A stretch of 64,000 nt of DNA. It comes from JBFMGD01 sp040751775 (GTDB lineage: Bacteria; Bacillota; Dethiobacteria; DTU022). The position numbers and the translations under genes are program-made. Positions 39,996-48,667 of this stretch are shown in pieces. The notes beneath the pieces are model-generated. The model did no database searches and had not been told where the DNA came from. It was given only the letters and a program-made list of their open reading frames with translations. The stretch spans positions 42,545 to 106,544 of the forward strand of contig JBFMGD010000003.1 in the NCBI GenBank assembly GCA_040751775.1, in the 5' to 3' direction. The first letter of the stretch is position 1. Every line of letters starts with the position of its first letter.

Positions 39996-41402
39996 ATGTT
40001 TTTTCATCGCTATTTCAGACGCAAACCGGTAGATCGCATTCTTTATGAAGAAACGGGAACCCAGGAGCGAAGCCTTAAACGCAGGCTCGGCGCGGTTGAC
40101 CTGGTTTCCATGGGTATCGGCGCGATCATCGGCACCGGTATCTTTGTGCTGACCGGGGTAGCCGCCGCCAACTACGCCGGTCCGGGAGCGGTGCTTTCTT
40201 TCGTCCTGGCGGGAGCGGCCGCCGCCCTGGCCGCATTGGTTTACGCGGAACTGGCCTCCACAGTGCCGGTGGCCGGCAGCGCCTACGTCTACTCGTATGC
40301 CGGGCTGGGTGAAATCATCGCCTGGATCATCGGCTGGGATTTGATCCTGGAATATACCGTTGCCGCCGGCGCCGTGGCCATCGGCTGGTCGGGTTACTTC
40401 GTCAACCTGCTGCAGGCGATCGGCATTTTTCTGCCCCGGGCGCTGACCGCCCCGCCGGCACTGGGGGGAGTGATCAACCTGCCCGCAGTGCTGATCGTAG
40501 TGCTCGTCTCTATTGTTCTGGTGCTGGGGACAAAGCGCTCGGCCCTGGTGAACAGTATTATTGTGCTGATTAAACTGGCGGCGGTTGTTCTCTTTATCGT
40601 GGTCGGCGCGACCCGCATTGATCCGGGGCTGTGGAGCCCGTTTCTGCCGTTCGGCCTGCCTGGGGTAGTCAACGGGGCGGCGATTGTATTTTTCGCCTAT
40701 ATCGGGTTTGATGCCGTTTCCACAGCTGCCGAGGAAGTGCGCAATCCGGGCCGGGATCTTCCTCTCGGTATCCTCGGTTCACTGGCTGTGTCCAGCCTGC
40801 TCTACACCGTAGTGGCTCTGGTACTGACCGGAATGGTCAGCTACCGGTTGCTCAACGTGCCGTCACCGCTGAGTTTCGCCCTGCTGAGCACCGGGCTGCC
40901 GTGGGTCGCTTCGATCATCTCGGTGGGCGCGCTGACCGGTCTGAGCAGTGTCATCCTGGTCAGTATCTTCGGGCAGAGCCGTGTATTCTTTGCCATGTCC
41001 CGGGACGGTTTGCTGCCTTTTAAACTCGCCCGGCTGCATCATCGTTTCAACACCCCCTACCTGATTATTATTGTAACAGCGGTGTTGGTATCGCTGATTG
41101 GCGGCTTACTGCCTCTGAACCTAGTCGCCGAACTGGCCAACATCGGTACCCTGGCCGCTTTCATCGTGGTTTCGATCGGGGTAATTATACTGCGCATCAA
41201 ACAACCGGATTTGAAACGGCCTTTCCGGGTACCGTTATTTCCTTATCTTCCCCTGGCCTCCGCTGCGCTCTCCTTTTACCTGATCTTGCACCTGCCTGTG
41301 ATCACCTTGGTCCGTTTTTCGATCTGGCTGATCCTGGGTGCTGTTTTTTATTTTTTCTACAGCATCCGGCACAGTCGCCTGGCCAAACAGGGCCCGCCGT
41401 AA
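39996..41402 (+). CDS. APC-superfamily amino acid permease
   Basis: This 468-residue membrane protein has about twelve hydrophobic segments and the APC signature near its start (GAIIGTGIFVLTG). It also has the conserved FFAYIGFDAVSTAAEE in the middle of the chain. It most resembles the YfnA/cationic amino acid transporter branch. It sits in the cytoplasmic membrane and probably imports an amino acid. Being next to tdh-kbl, threonine or a related amino acid is a reasonable guess. The ATG has only a weak ribosome site, so the start is less certain. Confidence 0.9.
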   Translation: MFFHRYFRRKPVDRILYEETGTQERSLKRRLGAVDLVSMGIGAIIGTGIFVLTGVAAANYAGPGAVLSFVLAGAAAALAALVYAELASTVPVAGSAYVYSYAGLGEIIAWIIGWDLILEYTVAAGAVAIGWSGYFVNLLQAIGIFLPRALTAPPALGGVINLPAVLIVVLVSIVLVLGTKRSALVNSIIVLIKLAAVVLFIVVGATRIDPGLWSPFLPFGLPGVVNGAAIVFFAYIGFDAVSTAAEEVRNPGRDLPLGILGSLAVSSLLYTVVALVLTGMVSYRLLNVPSPLSFALLSTGLPWVASIISVGALTGLSSVILVSIFGQSRVFFAMSRDGLLPFKLARLHHRFNTPYLIIIVTAVLVSLIGGLLPLNLVAELANIGTLAAFIVVSIGVIILRIKQPDLKRPFRVPLFPYLPLASAALSFYLILHLPVITLVRFSIWLILGAVFYFFYSIRHSRLAKQGPP

Positions 41403-41520
41403 GTTGAGCTCGCTTACAATCCAAGAGATGTATTTGTTTGGCAGAGCAAGAAGAATAGTGAAAGGGATAATAGGCTAAAATACTTTAGGTCTTCAAGAAA
41501 AAAGATCAGAGGTGAAGATA

Positions 41521-43689
41521 ATGCGGGTCGGGATTCCCCGGGTATTATCTTTTTTCTATTATTTCCCTTTTTATAAGGCTTTTTTAGAGCGGCTGGGATG
41601 TGAGATTCATCTCTCCCGGCCGACCAACGCCGCTACCCTGGAAAACTTGGCAATATGCCCTACCGATGAACCCTGTATATCGGTCAAGCTGGCTTTTCCG
41701 CACACCGCCGAACTGGTCAAGGCCGGGGTAAATCATCTCTTTGTGCCCATCCTGACCAGCGCGGATCGCTTCAGCTACTACTGTCCGAAACATATCGGGC
41801 TGCCGGCCATGCTGCGCAGCGGACTGGGGCTGCCGCCGGAGATGGTGCTTGCGCCGGAAATTGATTGGCGCGGCAATCCACGCCGCAGTCTCAATTCATT
41901 GGTTGATGCCGGCGTCAGGCTGGGTGCAAGCAGGCGGGACGCGTGGGCGGCAGCCCGGGAGGCCGGGCGCTGCCAGGGCGCTTTTAACCGGGTTGCCGCC
42001 CGGGATAAGCTGACCTATCCGGAAGCTCTGGAGCAGGTGGCCGGAGTAAAACGGTTCCGCCGCAGCCGGCCGTACAACCCCCAGGCCTGCTGCGACCGCT
42101 CGCTGCGCGTGGGAGTGGTCGGGCACAGTTATATCCTCTACGACTATATCAGCCACAACCTGGTGGACCGTCTCCGGGAGCATGCCGCCGTACTTGTACC
42201 TGAGATGGTGCCGCATGGTGAGCTGACCCGGGTACTGCACGCATCCCCTTACGGGAAAGAGCTCTGGAGTTTTGAACAGTTAATCGTGGGAAGCGCCCTC
42301 TATTGGCTGCGCCATCAACTTGTTGACTGCCTGATCCTGGTCGGTCCGTTCGAATGCGGTCCCGAGGCGGTTGTGGAGGTTTTTTTGGAGCAGGAGGCCG
42401 ATCGTCACGGCATTCCATTGCTGATTATTACGGTGGACGAGCAGACCGGGGAAGCGGGGCTGGTCACCCGGTTGGAAGCGTTTCTGGATACTGTCTCCGG
42501 GTCCGCCGGCGGAGCGGCGCGCCGGCCAGAGCATGCTGGGGATAGGTTTATTCCGCCCGCACTGCCGGAAAAACGGGTGCTCGGGTTTCCCACACTCGGT
42601 AAACTGGGCGCGGCGCTGGCTGCCATCCTCAGTGCGGAAGAGGGCGCGGCCATCCCCCATCTGCCGATCACGAGGCGGACCACGGAGTTGGGCGCGGCGT
42701 TGGCGCCTGAATTTATATGCTATCCGCTGACCGTAACGATCGGGCAGATGAGAGAGTGCCTCGAGGCCGGCGCAAACACCCTGGTCATGGTCGGCGGCAA
42801 GGGGCGGTGCCGCTTGGGTTGGTACGCCGAGCTGCAGGAAATTCTTTTAAAAAGAGCCGGCTACGATTTTGAGATGGTCACAATTCATTCGCCGCTTCCT
42901 TTGACACAAAATTTCGGGCCGTTTGTTCAGGTCATCGGAAAGTTGTTAAATCACCGCCCGTGGCCGCACATATTGTCCACTGCCCGGCTGGCCTACTCCA
43001 AGGCCGCCTACGCCGAGACAGCGGAAAAGAGGCTCTTCGCGATGCGCGCGCGGGAAAGTGAGCGGGGCGGCGCGGACCGGGCTTACCGCCGCTTTGAGCG
43101 GGAACTGGCCGCAGCGGTTTCCCTTGCCGTCCTTAAAAAAACATATCTGCAGTTCAGGGAATACTGCTGCTCCGCGGCCGTGGAAGAAGGGCTCGCCCCG
43201 TTTCGCGTTCGCTTGATCGGTGAAATTTACGCCGTGTTTGAGAATTTTGTCAATCACGAGATCGCGCGGACCCTCGGTTCCCTGCCCGACGTCCGGGTCG
43301 AGGTGGAGACGGAGATCACTATCCTGAACTGGTTTAGACAGAACATCCTGCGCATTCCGGGACAGCTGCAGCGGCACCACCGCATCGCCGCCGCGGCCCG
43401 TCCCTACCTGCCGGAAGCTGTCGGCGGGCATGGTCAGGACAGCGTCGGATTAACCGTCCTGGCCCCCCGGGAAAACGTAGACGGGATCATTCACCTGTGG
43501 CCGTTTACCTGTATGCCGGAGATTATCGCCCAAAGCATCCTCACCCGGGTGGTGCACGAGCTGGAAATACCCCTGCTGACGGTGATTATTAACGAACAGA
43601 CCGGTGAAGCCGGCCTGCGTACCAGGGTGGAGTCGTTTGCCCACATTTTGCGCGAACGAAGGGAAGAAAGGAAGGTTTTACTTAAATGA
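41521..43689 (+). CDS. Tandem-fused CoA-dehydratase-activase-related protein (DUF2229-like x2)
   Basis: This 722-residue protein is a fusion of two related modules usually encoded as adjacent genes next to an ASKHA activase. The duplication shows in near-identical segments: DEQTGEAGLVTRLEAF near residue 305 and NEQTGEAGLRTRVESF near residue 690. Each half has conserved Cys: CPTDEPC near 46-52, YYCPKH near 88 and PFECGP in the first; FICYPLT, KGRCRLG and PFTCMPE in the second. These likely bind Fe-S clusters as in 2-hydroxyacyl-CoA dehydratase-related and double-cubane-cluster proteins. ATG 41521 is chosen after AGAGGTG. The activase gene overlaps it by 4 bases. No dehydratase is nearby, so the reduced substrate is unknown. 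Confidence 0.82.
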   Translation: MRVGIPRVLSFFYYFPFYKAFLERLGCEIHLSRPTNAATLENLAICPTDEPCISVKLAFPHTAELVKAGVNHLFVPILTSADRFSYYCPKHIGLPAMLRSGLGLPPEMVLAPEIDWRGNPRRSLNSLVDAGVRLGASRRDAWAAAREAGRCQGAFNRVAARDKLTYPEALEQVAGVKRFRRSRPYNPQACCDRSLRVGVVGHSYILYDYISHNLVDRLREHAAVLVPEMVPHGELTRVLHASPYGKELWSFEQLIVGSALYWLRHQLVDCLILVGPFECGPEAVVEVFLEQEADRHGIPLLIITVDEQTGEAGLVTRLEAFLDTVSGSAGGAARRPEHAGDRFIPPALPEKRVLGFPTLGKLGAALAAILSAEEGAAIPHLPITRRTTELGAALAPEFICYPLTVTIGQMRECLEAGANTLVMVGGKGRCRLGWYAELQEILLKRAGYDFEMVTIHSPLPLTQNFGPFVQVIGKLLNHRPWPHILSTARLAYSKAAYAETAEKRLFAMRARESERGGADRAYRRFERELAAAVSLAVLKKTYLQFREYCCSAAVEEGLAPFRVRLIGEIYAVFENFVNHEIARTLGSLPDVRVEVETEITILNWFRQNILRIPGQLQRHHRIAAAARPYLPEAVGGHGQDSVGLTVLAPRENVDGIIHLWPFTCMPEIIAQSILTRVVHELEIPLLTVIINEQTGEAGLRTRVESFAHILRERREERKVLLK

Positions 43690-44687
43690 GCAATTTCCTC
43701 GGTGTGGATGTGGGCAGCCTGACGACCAAGCTTGCCGTGATCGACGGCGCGGGAGAAGTCCTTTTTGCCGCCTGCCGCCGCAATGACGGAGGGCCGATCG
43801 AGGCTGTTCAGAAAATATTTTCCGCCGCCGAGATCAAACGCTACCCAATCAAAGCGGCAGGTACGACCGGATCCGGGAGACAACTGGCCGCGGTAATGAT
43901 CGGCGCCGACTCGGCGGTAAACGAGATCACCGCACATGCGCTGGCGGCTCGGAAAATTGAACCGAGCGTGCAGACGGTAATCGATATCGGGGGGCAGGAT
44001 TCGAAAATAATCTATTTAAAAAAAGGGGTCTCCGTGGGCTTTAACATGAATACGGTCTGTGCCGCCGGGACCGGCTCATTTCTGGATCACCAGGCCGCAC
44101 GATTAGGTGTTCCGATTGAAGAGATGGGCCGCTATGCCCTCTGTTCGCACAGCCCCGTGGCAATCGCCGGCCGCTGCGGTGTTTTTGCCGAATCTGACCT
44201 GATTCATAAGCAGCAGCTTGGCTACCGGAAAGAGGATCTCATTGCCGGTTTGTGCATGGCGCTGGCGAAGAATTATATTACCAATGTAGCCCGCAACCGC
44301 AAAGTTGAACCGGTGGTTCTTTTCCAGGGGGGTGTAGCCGCCAACGCGGGTATTCGCTGGGCTTTGGAAAAGCTGCTTCAAATAGAGCTGCATGTTCCAA
44401 AACACTACCAGGTAATGGGGGCGCTGGGGGCGGCGCTGTTGGCCGGGTCTAAATTCCGCGAAGGTGCAATTGCGCTGACCCAATTCCGCGGCGTTGAGGG
44501 TGTGGCCGGCGCCTGTTACCAGCCCAAAGGGTTTCTCTGCAGCGACTGCGCCAACAACTGCGAGCTAAGTGAGCTTTACATTGAGGGTGAACTGGTCGGA
44601 CGCTGGGGCAGCCGCTGCGGTAAATGGGCCGAACTGAGCTATGAAAACCCCCATCGGAGCTGCGAGCATGAAAAAGTGTTGACTTAA
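43686..44687 (+). CDS. Acyl-CoA dehydratase activase (ASKHA ATPase, BcrAD/HgdC family)
   Basis: This 333-residue protein is an actin-fold ATPase that donates a low-potential electron using ATP. It has GVDVGSLTTK, the phosphate-binding DIGGQDSK, and Cys125 (NTVCAAGTG) and Cys164 (GRCGVFAE). These are 39 residues apart, as the Cys127/Cys166 that bridge the [4Fe-4S] cluster in HgdC. An added C-terminal Cys-rich tail (FLCSDCANNC, then SRCGKW) is seen in the long activase type. It starts inside the end of the fused protein gene, so the two are partners. Role: ATP-driven reductase for the 722-residue protein or a distant dehydratase. Confidence 0.9.
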   Translation: MSNFLGVDVGSLTTKLAVIDGAGEVLFAACRRNDGGPIEAVQKIFSAAEIKRYPIKAAGTTGSGRQLAAVMIGADSAVNEITAHALAARKIEPSVQTVIDIGGQDSKIIYLKKGVSVGFNMNTVCAAGTGSFLDHQAARLGVPIEEMGRYALCSHSPVAIAGRCGVFAESDLIHKQQLGYRKEDLIAGLCMALAKNYITNVARNRKVEPVVLFQGGVAANAGIRWALEKLLQIELHVPKHYQVMGALGAALLAGSKFREGAIALTQFRGVEGVAGACYQPKGFLCSDCANNCELSELYIEGELVGRWGSRCGKWAELSYENPHRSCEHEKVLT

Positions 44688-44750
44688 CAGATACCGGAAG
44701 ACTTTCCAGTAGGGGGAAGCGTAGCGAGGGTTATAAGGTAGAAGGTGTAA

Positions 44751-44779
44751 TTGCTATTAGGCGGTAACTGTGCTATACT
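44751..44779 (+). promoter_or_regulatory. SigmaA promoter of the rpsB-tsf operon
   Basis: TTGCTA (44751-44756) and TATACT (44774-44779) are 17 bases apart, with a TG two bases upstream of the -10 (extended -10). Transcription would start near 44786, leaving a leader of about 107 bases. Confidence 0.75.
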
Positions 44780-44811
44780 ACCATTTGGTAAATTTACTAC
44801 ACACGCCTGAT

Positions 44812-44854
44812 GAGCCGGTTCCGGGTCGGCCGTTTTCGGTCGCGGGCCGGCGGT
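44812..44854 (+). ncRNA. Structured rpsB 5' leader
   Basis: The leader before rpsB contains a GC-rich hairpin, CGGCCG-TTTT-CGGTCG, inside a weaker CCGG/CCGG outer pairing. Ribosomal protein S2 mRNAs in Bacillota often carry such autoregulatory leaders. Pairing is seen by eye only; no family model was checked. Confidence 0.4.
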
Positions 44855-44892
44855 GAATTGGGCGGTGGAAAAAACCAAAGGAGGATTTATCA

Positions 44893-45732
44893 ATGGCTGT
44901 TGTGAGTATGAAGCAGTTGCTGGAAGCGGGTGTTCATTTCGGACACCAGACAAGGCGCTGGAACCCAAAGATGAAGCCGTTCATCTTTACGGAAAGAAAC
45001 GGGATCTACATCATCGACCTGCAGAAAACGGTTAAATTGATGGATACCGCCTATAATTATGTACGCAATATCGCCTCCCAGGGCGGCAGCGTCATATTTG
45101 TCGGCACCAAGAAACAGGCTCAGGAATCAATCCGGGTTGAAGCTGAAAGATGCGGTATGCATTATGTAAATCAACGTTGGCTGGGCGGCATGCTTACAAA
45201 CTTCAAGACTATTCGCCAGCGGATTGAGCGGATGGTCCAGCTCGAGAAAATGGAAGTAGACGGTACTTTTGACCGCCTGCCGAAGAAAGAAGTTCTTGCC
45301 CTGCGCAACGAACATGAGAAGCTGATCAAGTTCCTGGGCGGGATTCGCAATATGAAACAGCTTCCCGACGCGGTCTACGTGGTTGACCCGCGCAAGGAGA
45401 AAATTGCCATCGCCGAAGCGAGAAAACTGGGCATACCGATTATCGCCATCGTCGATACCAACTGTGATCCGGACGAGGTTGATTATCTTATTCCCGGCAA
45501 TGACGATGCGATCCGTGCAGTTAAGCTGATTACGGCTTGCATGGCGGACGCATCTTTGGAAGGAAAACGCAGCCTGGATACGCCCTATGAGACGGAAGAT
45601 ACTTTTGCATCCGCCGGGGCGGCCAAGATTGAAACAGTTAGAGATGAAATTAACAGCGGGGCCGACGCTCAAGATGAAACAGCCGCGGCCCGGTTGGGTC
45701 AAACTGAAGACAGGGACGAACCGGAAGAATAA
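44893..45732 (+). CDS. rpsB: 30S ribosomal protein S2
   Basis: This 279-residue protein is ribosomal protein S2 (MKQLLEAGVHFGHQTRRWNPKM at the start, then QRWLGGMLTNF and IPIIAIVDTNCDPD). It is longer than the usual 230-250 residues because of an acidic C-terminal extension after about residue 225 (DTPYETEDTF to EDRDEPEE). The ATG follows AAAGGAGG. It leads the rpsB-tsf-pyrH-frr group, the standard bacterial order. Confidence 0.98.
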   Translation: MAVVSMKQLLEAGVHFGHQTRRWNPKMKPFIFTERNGIYIIDLQKTVKLMDTAYNYVRNIASQGGSVIFVGTKKQAQESIRVEAERCGMHYVNQRWLGGMLTNFKTIRQRIERMVQLEKMEVDGTFDRLPKKEVLALRNEHEKLIKFLGGIRNMKQLPDAVYVVDPRKEKIAIAEARKLGIPIIAIVDTNCDPDEVDYLIPGNDDAIRAVKLITACMADASLEGKRSLDTPYETEDTFASAGAAKIETVRDEINSGADAQDETAAARLGQTEDRDEPEE

Positions 45733-45788
45733 AAGTAGGGCAACCCGCTTCGGATTATCGTTTTTTGAGTACACAGGAGGGATCATGG

Positions 45789-46421
45789 ATGCATATTGAG
45801 GCGAAAACCGTAAAAGATTTACGGGAAAAAACCGGAGCAGGAATGATGGATTGTAAGAAAGCGTTGCAGGAAGCCGGCGGGAATGAAGAGAAAGCGATCA
45901 CGATCCTGCGCGAAAAGGGTCTGGCGGCGGCGGCGCGCCGTGCCGGCAGAGTTGCTGCGCAGGGGATCGTTGACTCTTACATTCACCTCGGCGGGAAAGT
46001 CGGCGTATTGGTGGAGGTCAACTGCGAAACCGACTTTGTCGCCCGGACCGATGAGTTTCGCACTTTCGTGCGGGATATCTGCCTGCAGATAGCCGCCTCC
46101 AACCCGCTTTATTTGAAAAAGGAAGAAGTGCCGGAAACAGTCCTCGAAGAAGAGCGCAATATTCTGCGTGCCCAGGCGCTTAATGAAGGAAAACCGGAAA
46201 AGGTCGTCGACAAGATCGTCGAGGGCCGGATCGATAAATATTATAAGGAAAACTGCCTCCTGGAGCAGCCGTTTATCCGGGATCAGGATGTCACAATCAA
46301 CGATCTTTTAGTTGCTCTGGTCGCAAAAATCGGCGAGAATATTGTTATCAGGCGCTTTAGCCGTTTTGCGATGGGCGAAGGGCTGGATACGGAAACCGAC
46401 ACTGCCTGTTCCGGTGCCTAA
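45789..46421 (+). CDS. tsf: Elongation factor Ts
   Basis: This 210-residue protein recycles EF-Tu by exchanging GDP for GTP. The TDFVARTDEF motif and the N-terminal TVKDLREKTGAGMMDCKKAL are diagnostic. It is the short, single-core-type EF-Ts common in Gram-positive bacteria. ATG 45789 follows ACAGGAGGGATC. An intrinsic terminator lies directly after the stop codon. Confidence 0.97.
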   Translation: MHIEAKTVKDLREKTGAGMMDCKKALQEAGGNEEKAITILREKGLAAAARRAGRVAAQGIVDSYIHLGGKVGVLVEVNCETDFVARTDEFRTFVRDICLQIAASNPLYLKKEEVPETVLEEERNILRAQALNEGKPEKVVDKIVEGRIDKYYKENCLLEQPFIRDQDVTINDLLVALVAKIGENIVIRRFSRFAMGEGLDTETDTACSGA

Positions 46422-46429
46422 GGAAAAAG

Positions 46430-46460
46430 AAAAAGAACACTCACCGGTGTTCTTTTTTCT
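46430..46460 (+). terminator. Intrinsic terminator between tsf and pyrH
   Basis: AAAAGAACAC (46431-46440) pairs perfectly with GTGTTCTTTT (46447-46456) around a 6-base loop, and T-rich sequence follows. It probably lowers read-through from the abundant ribosomal genes into pyrH-frr. Confidence 0.85.
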
Positions 46461-46514
46461 TATGAAGAAGGGTTATCGGGCGGTTTGTCGAATTCAACCT
46501 CTGGAGGTTATTGC

Positions 46515-47234
46515 GTGGAAGTAGCTGCATATAAACGGGTAATTTTGAAATTAAGCGGCGAAGCGCTCGCCGGCGCACTTGGTTTCGGAATCGACCAGGA
46601 TGTCCTGGAAAGTATCGCCTTACAGATTAAAGAAATAATCGATCACGGCGTGCAGATCGCCGTAGTCGTCGGAGGAGGCAATATCTGGCGCGGCGCTCCG
46701 GCCGGCCAGAGGGGCATGGATCGGGCCACCGCCGATTACATGGGCATGCTGGCCACCGTGATTAACGGACTGGCCCTGCAGGATGCCCTGGAGAGGCACA
46801 GCGTTGATACACGGGTTCAGACAGCGTTGGAGATGCAGCAGGTGGCGGAACCGTATATCCGGCGCCGGGCGCTGCGTCACCTGGAAAAAGGGAGGGTGGT
46901 CATCTTTGTCGGAGGCACGGGCAACCCCTATTTTTCCACAGATACTACCGCTGCCCTGCGCGCGGCAGAGATTGAAGCCGAGGTGATTTTGTTGGCCAAG
47001 GGGAAGGTCGATGCCGTTTACGACGCGGACCCCCTGCAAAATCCCAACGCCAGCCGTTTCACCGAACTGAGCTATATTGAGGTGATTAAACGCGGCCTGG
47101 GCGTGATGGACTCGACAGCTGCTTCCCTCTGCATGGATAACCAGATTAAGCTGGTCGTGTTCGGGTTAAACCCGGGCAATATCAAAAAAGCGGTTATGGG
47201 CGAAAAAATCGGAACCATAATCAAAGGTGGGTGA
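46515..47234 (+). CDS. pyrH: UMP kinase
   Basis: This 239-residue amino-acid-kinase-fold enzyme phosphorylates UMP. It has RVILKLSGEALAG, VVGGGNIWRG, the DRATADYMGMLATVIN segment and VDAVYDADP. GTG 46515 is chosen because CTGGAGG lies eight bases before; an ATG ten codons upstream has no ribosome site and precedes the conserved start. frr follows after 3 bases. Confidence 0.96.
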   Translation: MEVAAYKRVILKLSGEALAGALGFGIDQDVLESIALQIKEIIDHGVQIAVVVGGGNIWRGAPAGQRGMDRATADYMGMLATVINGLALQDALERHSVDTRVQTALEMQQVAEPYIRRRALRHLEKGRVVIFVGGTGNPYFSTDTTAALRAAEIEAEVILLAKGKVDAVYDADPLQNPNASRFTELSYIEVIKRGLGVMDSTAASLCMDNQIKLVVFGLNPGNIKKAVMGEKIGTIIKGG

Positions 47235-47237
47235 TTT

Positions 47238-47795
47238 ATGTTTGAGGAGGTTTATATAGAGGCTGAGGAACGTATGGATAAGGTGATCGCCGCCTTCCAG
47301 AGAGACCTGGCTGCTTTGCGGGCCGGGCGGGCTGCGCCTGCGTTGCTGGACCGGATCGAAGTAAACTACTACGATACGATGACCCCTTTAAAGCAGATTG
47401 CCGGGGTTACGGCACCGGAGCCCCGCCTGCTGGTAATCCAGCCGTGGGATAAAAGCTCGTTCCAGGACATTGAAAAGGCAATTTTAAAGTCTGACCTTGG
47501 CCTGACCCCGACAAACGACGGGACAGTAATCCGGCTGTCCATTCCGCAGTTGACGGAAGAACGCCGCCGCGAACTGGTTAAATATGTGCGTAAAAAAGCG
47601 GAAGAGAGTAAGGTCGGGATCCGGAACATCCGCCGGGAGGCCAATGAAGAAATTAAACAGCTGGAAAAGAACGGTGATCTGTCCGAAGACGACCGGCGAC
47701 GTTGCCAGGACGAAGTCCAGGAGTTAACGGACGGGAAAATTAAAGAAATAGATATCGCGCTCGAAGCGAAAGAAAAGGAAATGATGGAAGTATAG
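47238..47795 (+). CDS. frr: Ribosome recycling factor
   Basis: This 185-residue protein splits ribosomes after termination together with EF-G. The coiled-coil arm and the conserved LRAGRAAPALLDRIEVNYY and GVRNIRRE-like (VGIRNIRREAN) segments are present. Length is exact for the family. Its ATG follows AAAGGTGGGTG at the pyrH stop. Confidence 0.98.
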   Translation: MFEEVYIEAEERMDKVIAAFQRDLAALRAGRAAPALLDRIEVNYYDTMTPLKQIAGVTAPEPRLLVIQPWDKSSFQDIEKAILKSDLGLTPTNDGTVIRLSIPQLTEERRRELVKYVRKKAEESKVGIRNIRREANEEIKQLEKNGDLSEDDRRRCQDEVQELTDGKIKEIDIALEAKEKEMMEV

Positions 47796-47840
47796 CAGCC
47801 CGGCCGGGCTAGCCGCATGGAACATCGCCGGCGGGAGAAT

Positions 47841-47878
47841 AAAAAAAGGCGGCTCTCTCTGCTGAAGGGGGGAGCCGC
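47841..47878 (-). terminator. Minus-strand intrinsic terminator downstream of frr
   Basis: GCGGCTC (47849-47855) and GAGCCGC (47872-47878) form a stem, preceded on the plus strand by seven A residues (47841-47847). Read on the minus strand the stem is followed by a T tract, so it would stop antisense transcription heading into frr. No minus-strand gene is upstream of it. Confidence 0.5.
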
Positions 47879-47902
47879 TGCCATTGAACGGTGGGAATGT
47901 GA

Positions 47903-48646
47903 TTGGACTTTAAAAGTCAGGAAGAAGAGCTGCTCCAGAAAGTTAACCCGGAGAGGATTCCCGGGCACATAGCCATTATTATGGACGGCAACGGCCGTTG
48001 GGCCAGGGAGAGAGGGCTGCCGCGCTCCGCCGGTCACCGGCAGGGGGTGGAAACGGTGCGGGAGGTGGTCAGCTACAGCCACAAACTGGGCCTAAAAGCG
48101 CTCACCTTGTTTGCTTTTTCCACGGAAAACTGGAGCCGCCCACCCTGGGAAGTCGCTTTTTTGATGGGGCTGCCGGAGCAGTACTTACAAACGGAGCTGC
48201 CTAAATTAGTAGAGAAGAATGTCAAAGTGAAGTTGATCGGCGATCCGGAGAGATTGCCCGGCCAGGTGCGCAAAGCAATCGAACAAGGCCTGGCTGAAAC
48301 ACGATTCAATACCGGCATGATTCTTAATTTTGCTCTAAATTACGGCTCCCGGGCTGAAATCGTGCATGCGGCCCAGTGCCTGATTAACGATGCCCTCTCC
48401 GGGAAAATCAATCGAACGATTAAAGAGGAACAGTTCGCTTCGTACCTCTACACGGCACAGTTACCCGATCCCGATTTACTGATCAGGACGAGCGGCGAAT
48501 ACCGGATCAGTAATTTTCTACTCTGGCAGTTGGCCTACAGCGAGCTGTGGTTCACCCCGGTTTACTGGCCGGATTTCAACAGGGTTCACCTGCTGCAGGC
48601 GATATTGGATTATCAAAAGCGGGAACGGCGTTTCGGTAAGGTTTGA
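47903..48646 (+). CDS. uppS: Undecaprenyl (isoprenyl) diphosphate synthase
   Basis: This 247-residue cis-prenyltransferase makes the lipid carrier for peptidoglycan. It has the catalytic Asp in IIMDGNGRWA, RSAGHRQGV, FAFSTENWSRP, and DLLIRTSGEYRISNFLLWQ near the end. The TTG start has only a weak GGTGGGAA site, but the upstream in-frame ATG is followed directly by a stop. cdsA follows after 21 bases, the usual order. Confidence 0.96.
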   Translation: MDFKSQEEELLQKVNPERIPGHIAIIMDGNGRWARERGLPRSAGHRQGVETVREVVSYSHKLGLKALTLFAFSTENWSRPPWEVAFLMGLPEQYLQTELPKLVEKNVKVKLIGDPERLPGQVRKAIEQGLAETRFNTGMILNFALNYGSRAEIVHAAQCLINDALSGKINRTIKEEQFASYLYTAQLPDPDLLIRTSGEYRISNFLLWQLAYSELWFTPVYWPDFNRVHLLQAILDYQKRERRFGKV

Positions 48647-48667
48647 TCGAGAGCGAGGGGGTCTGCA

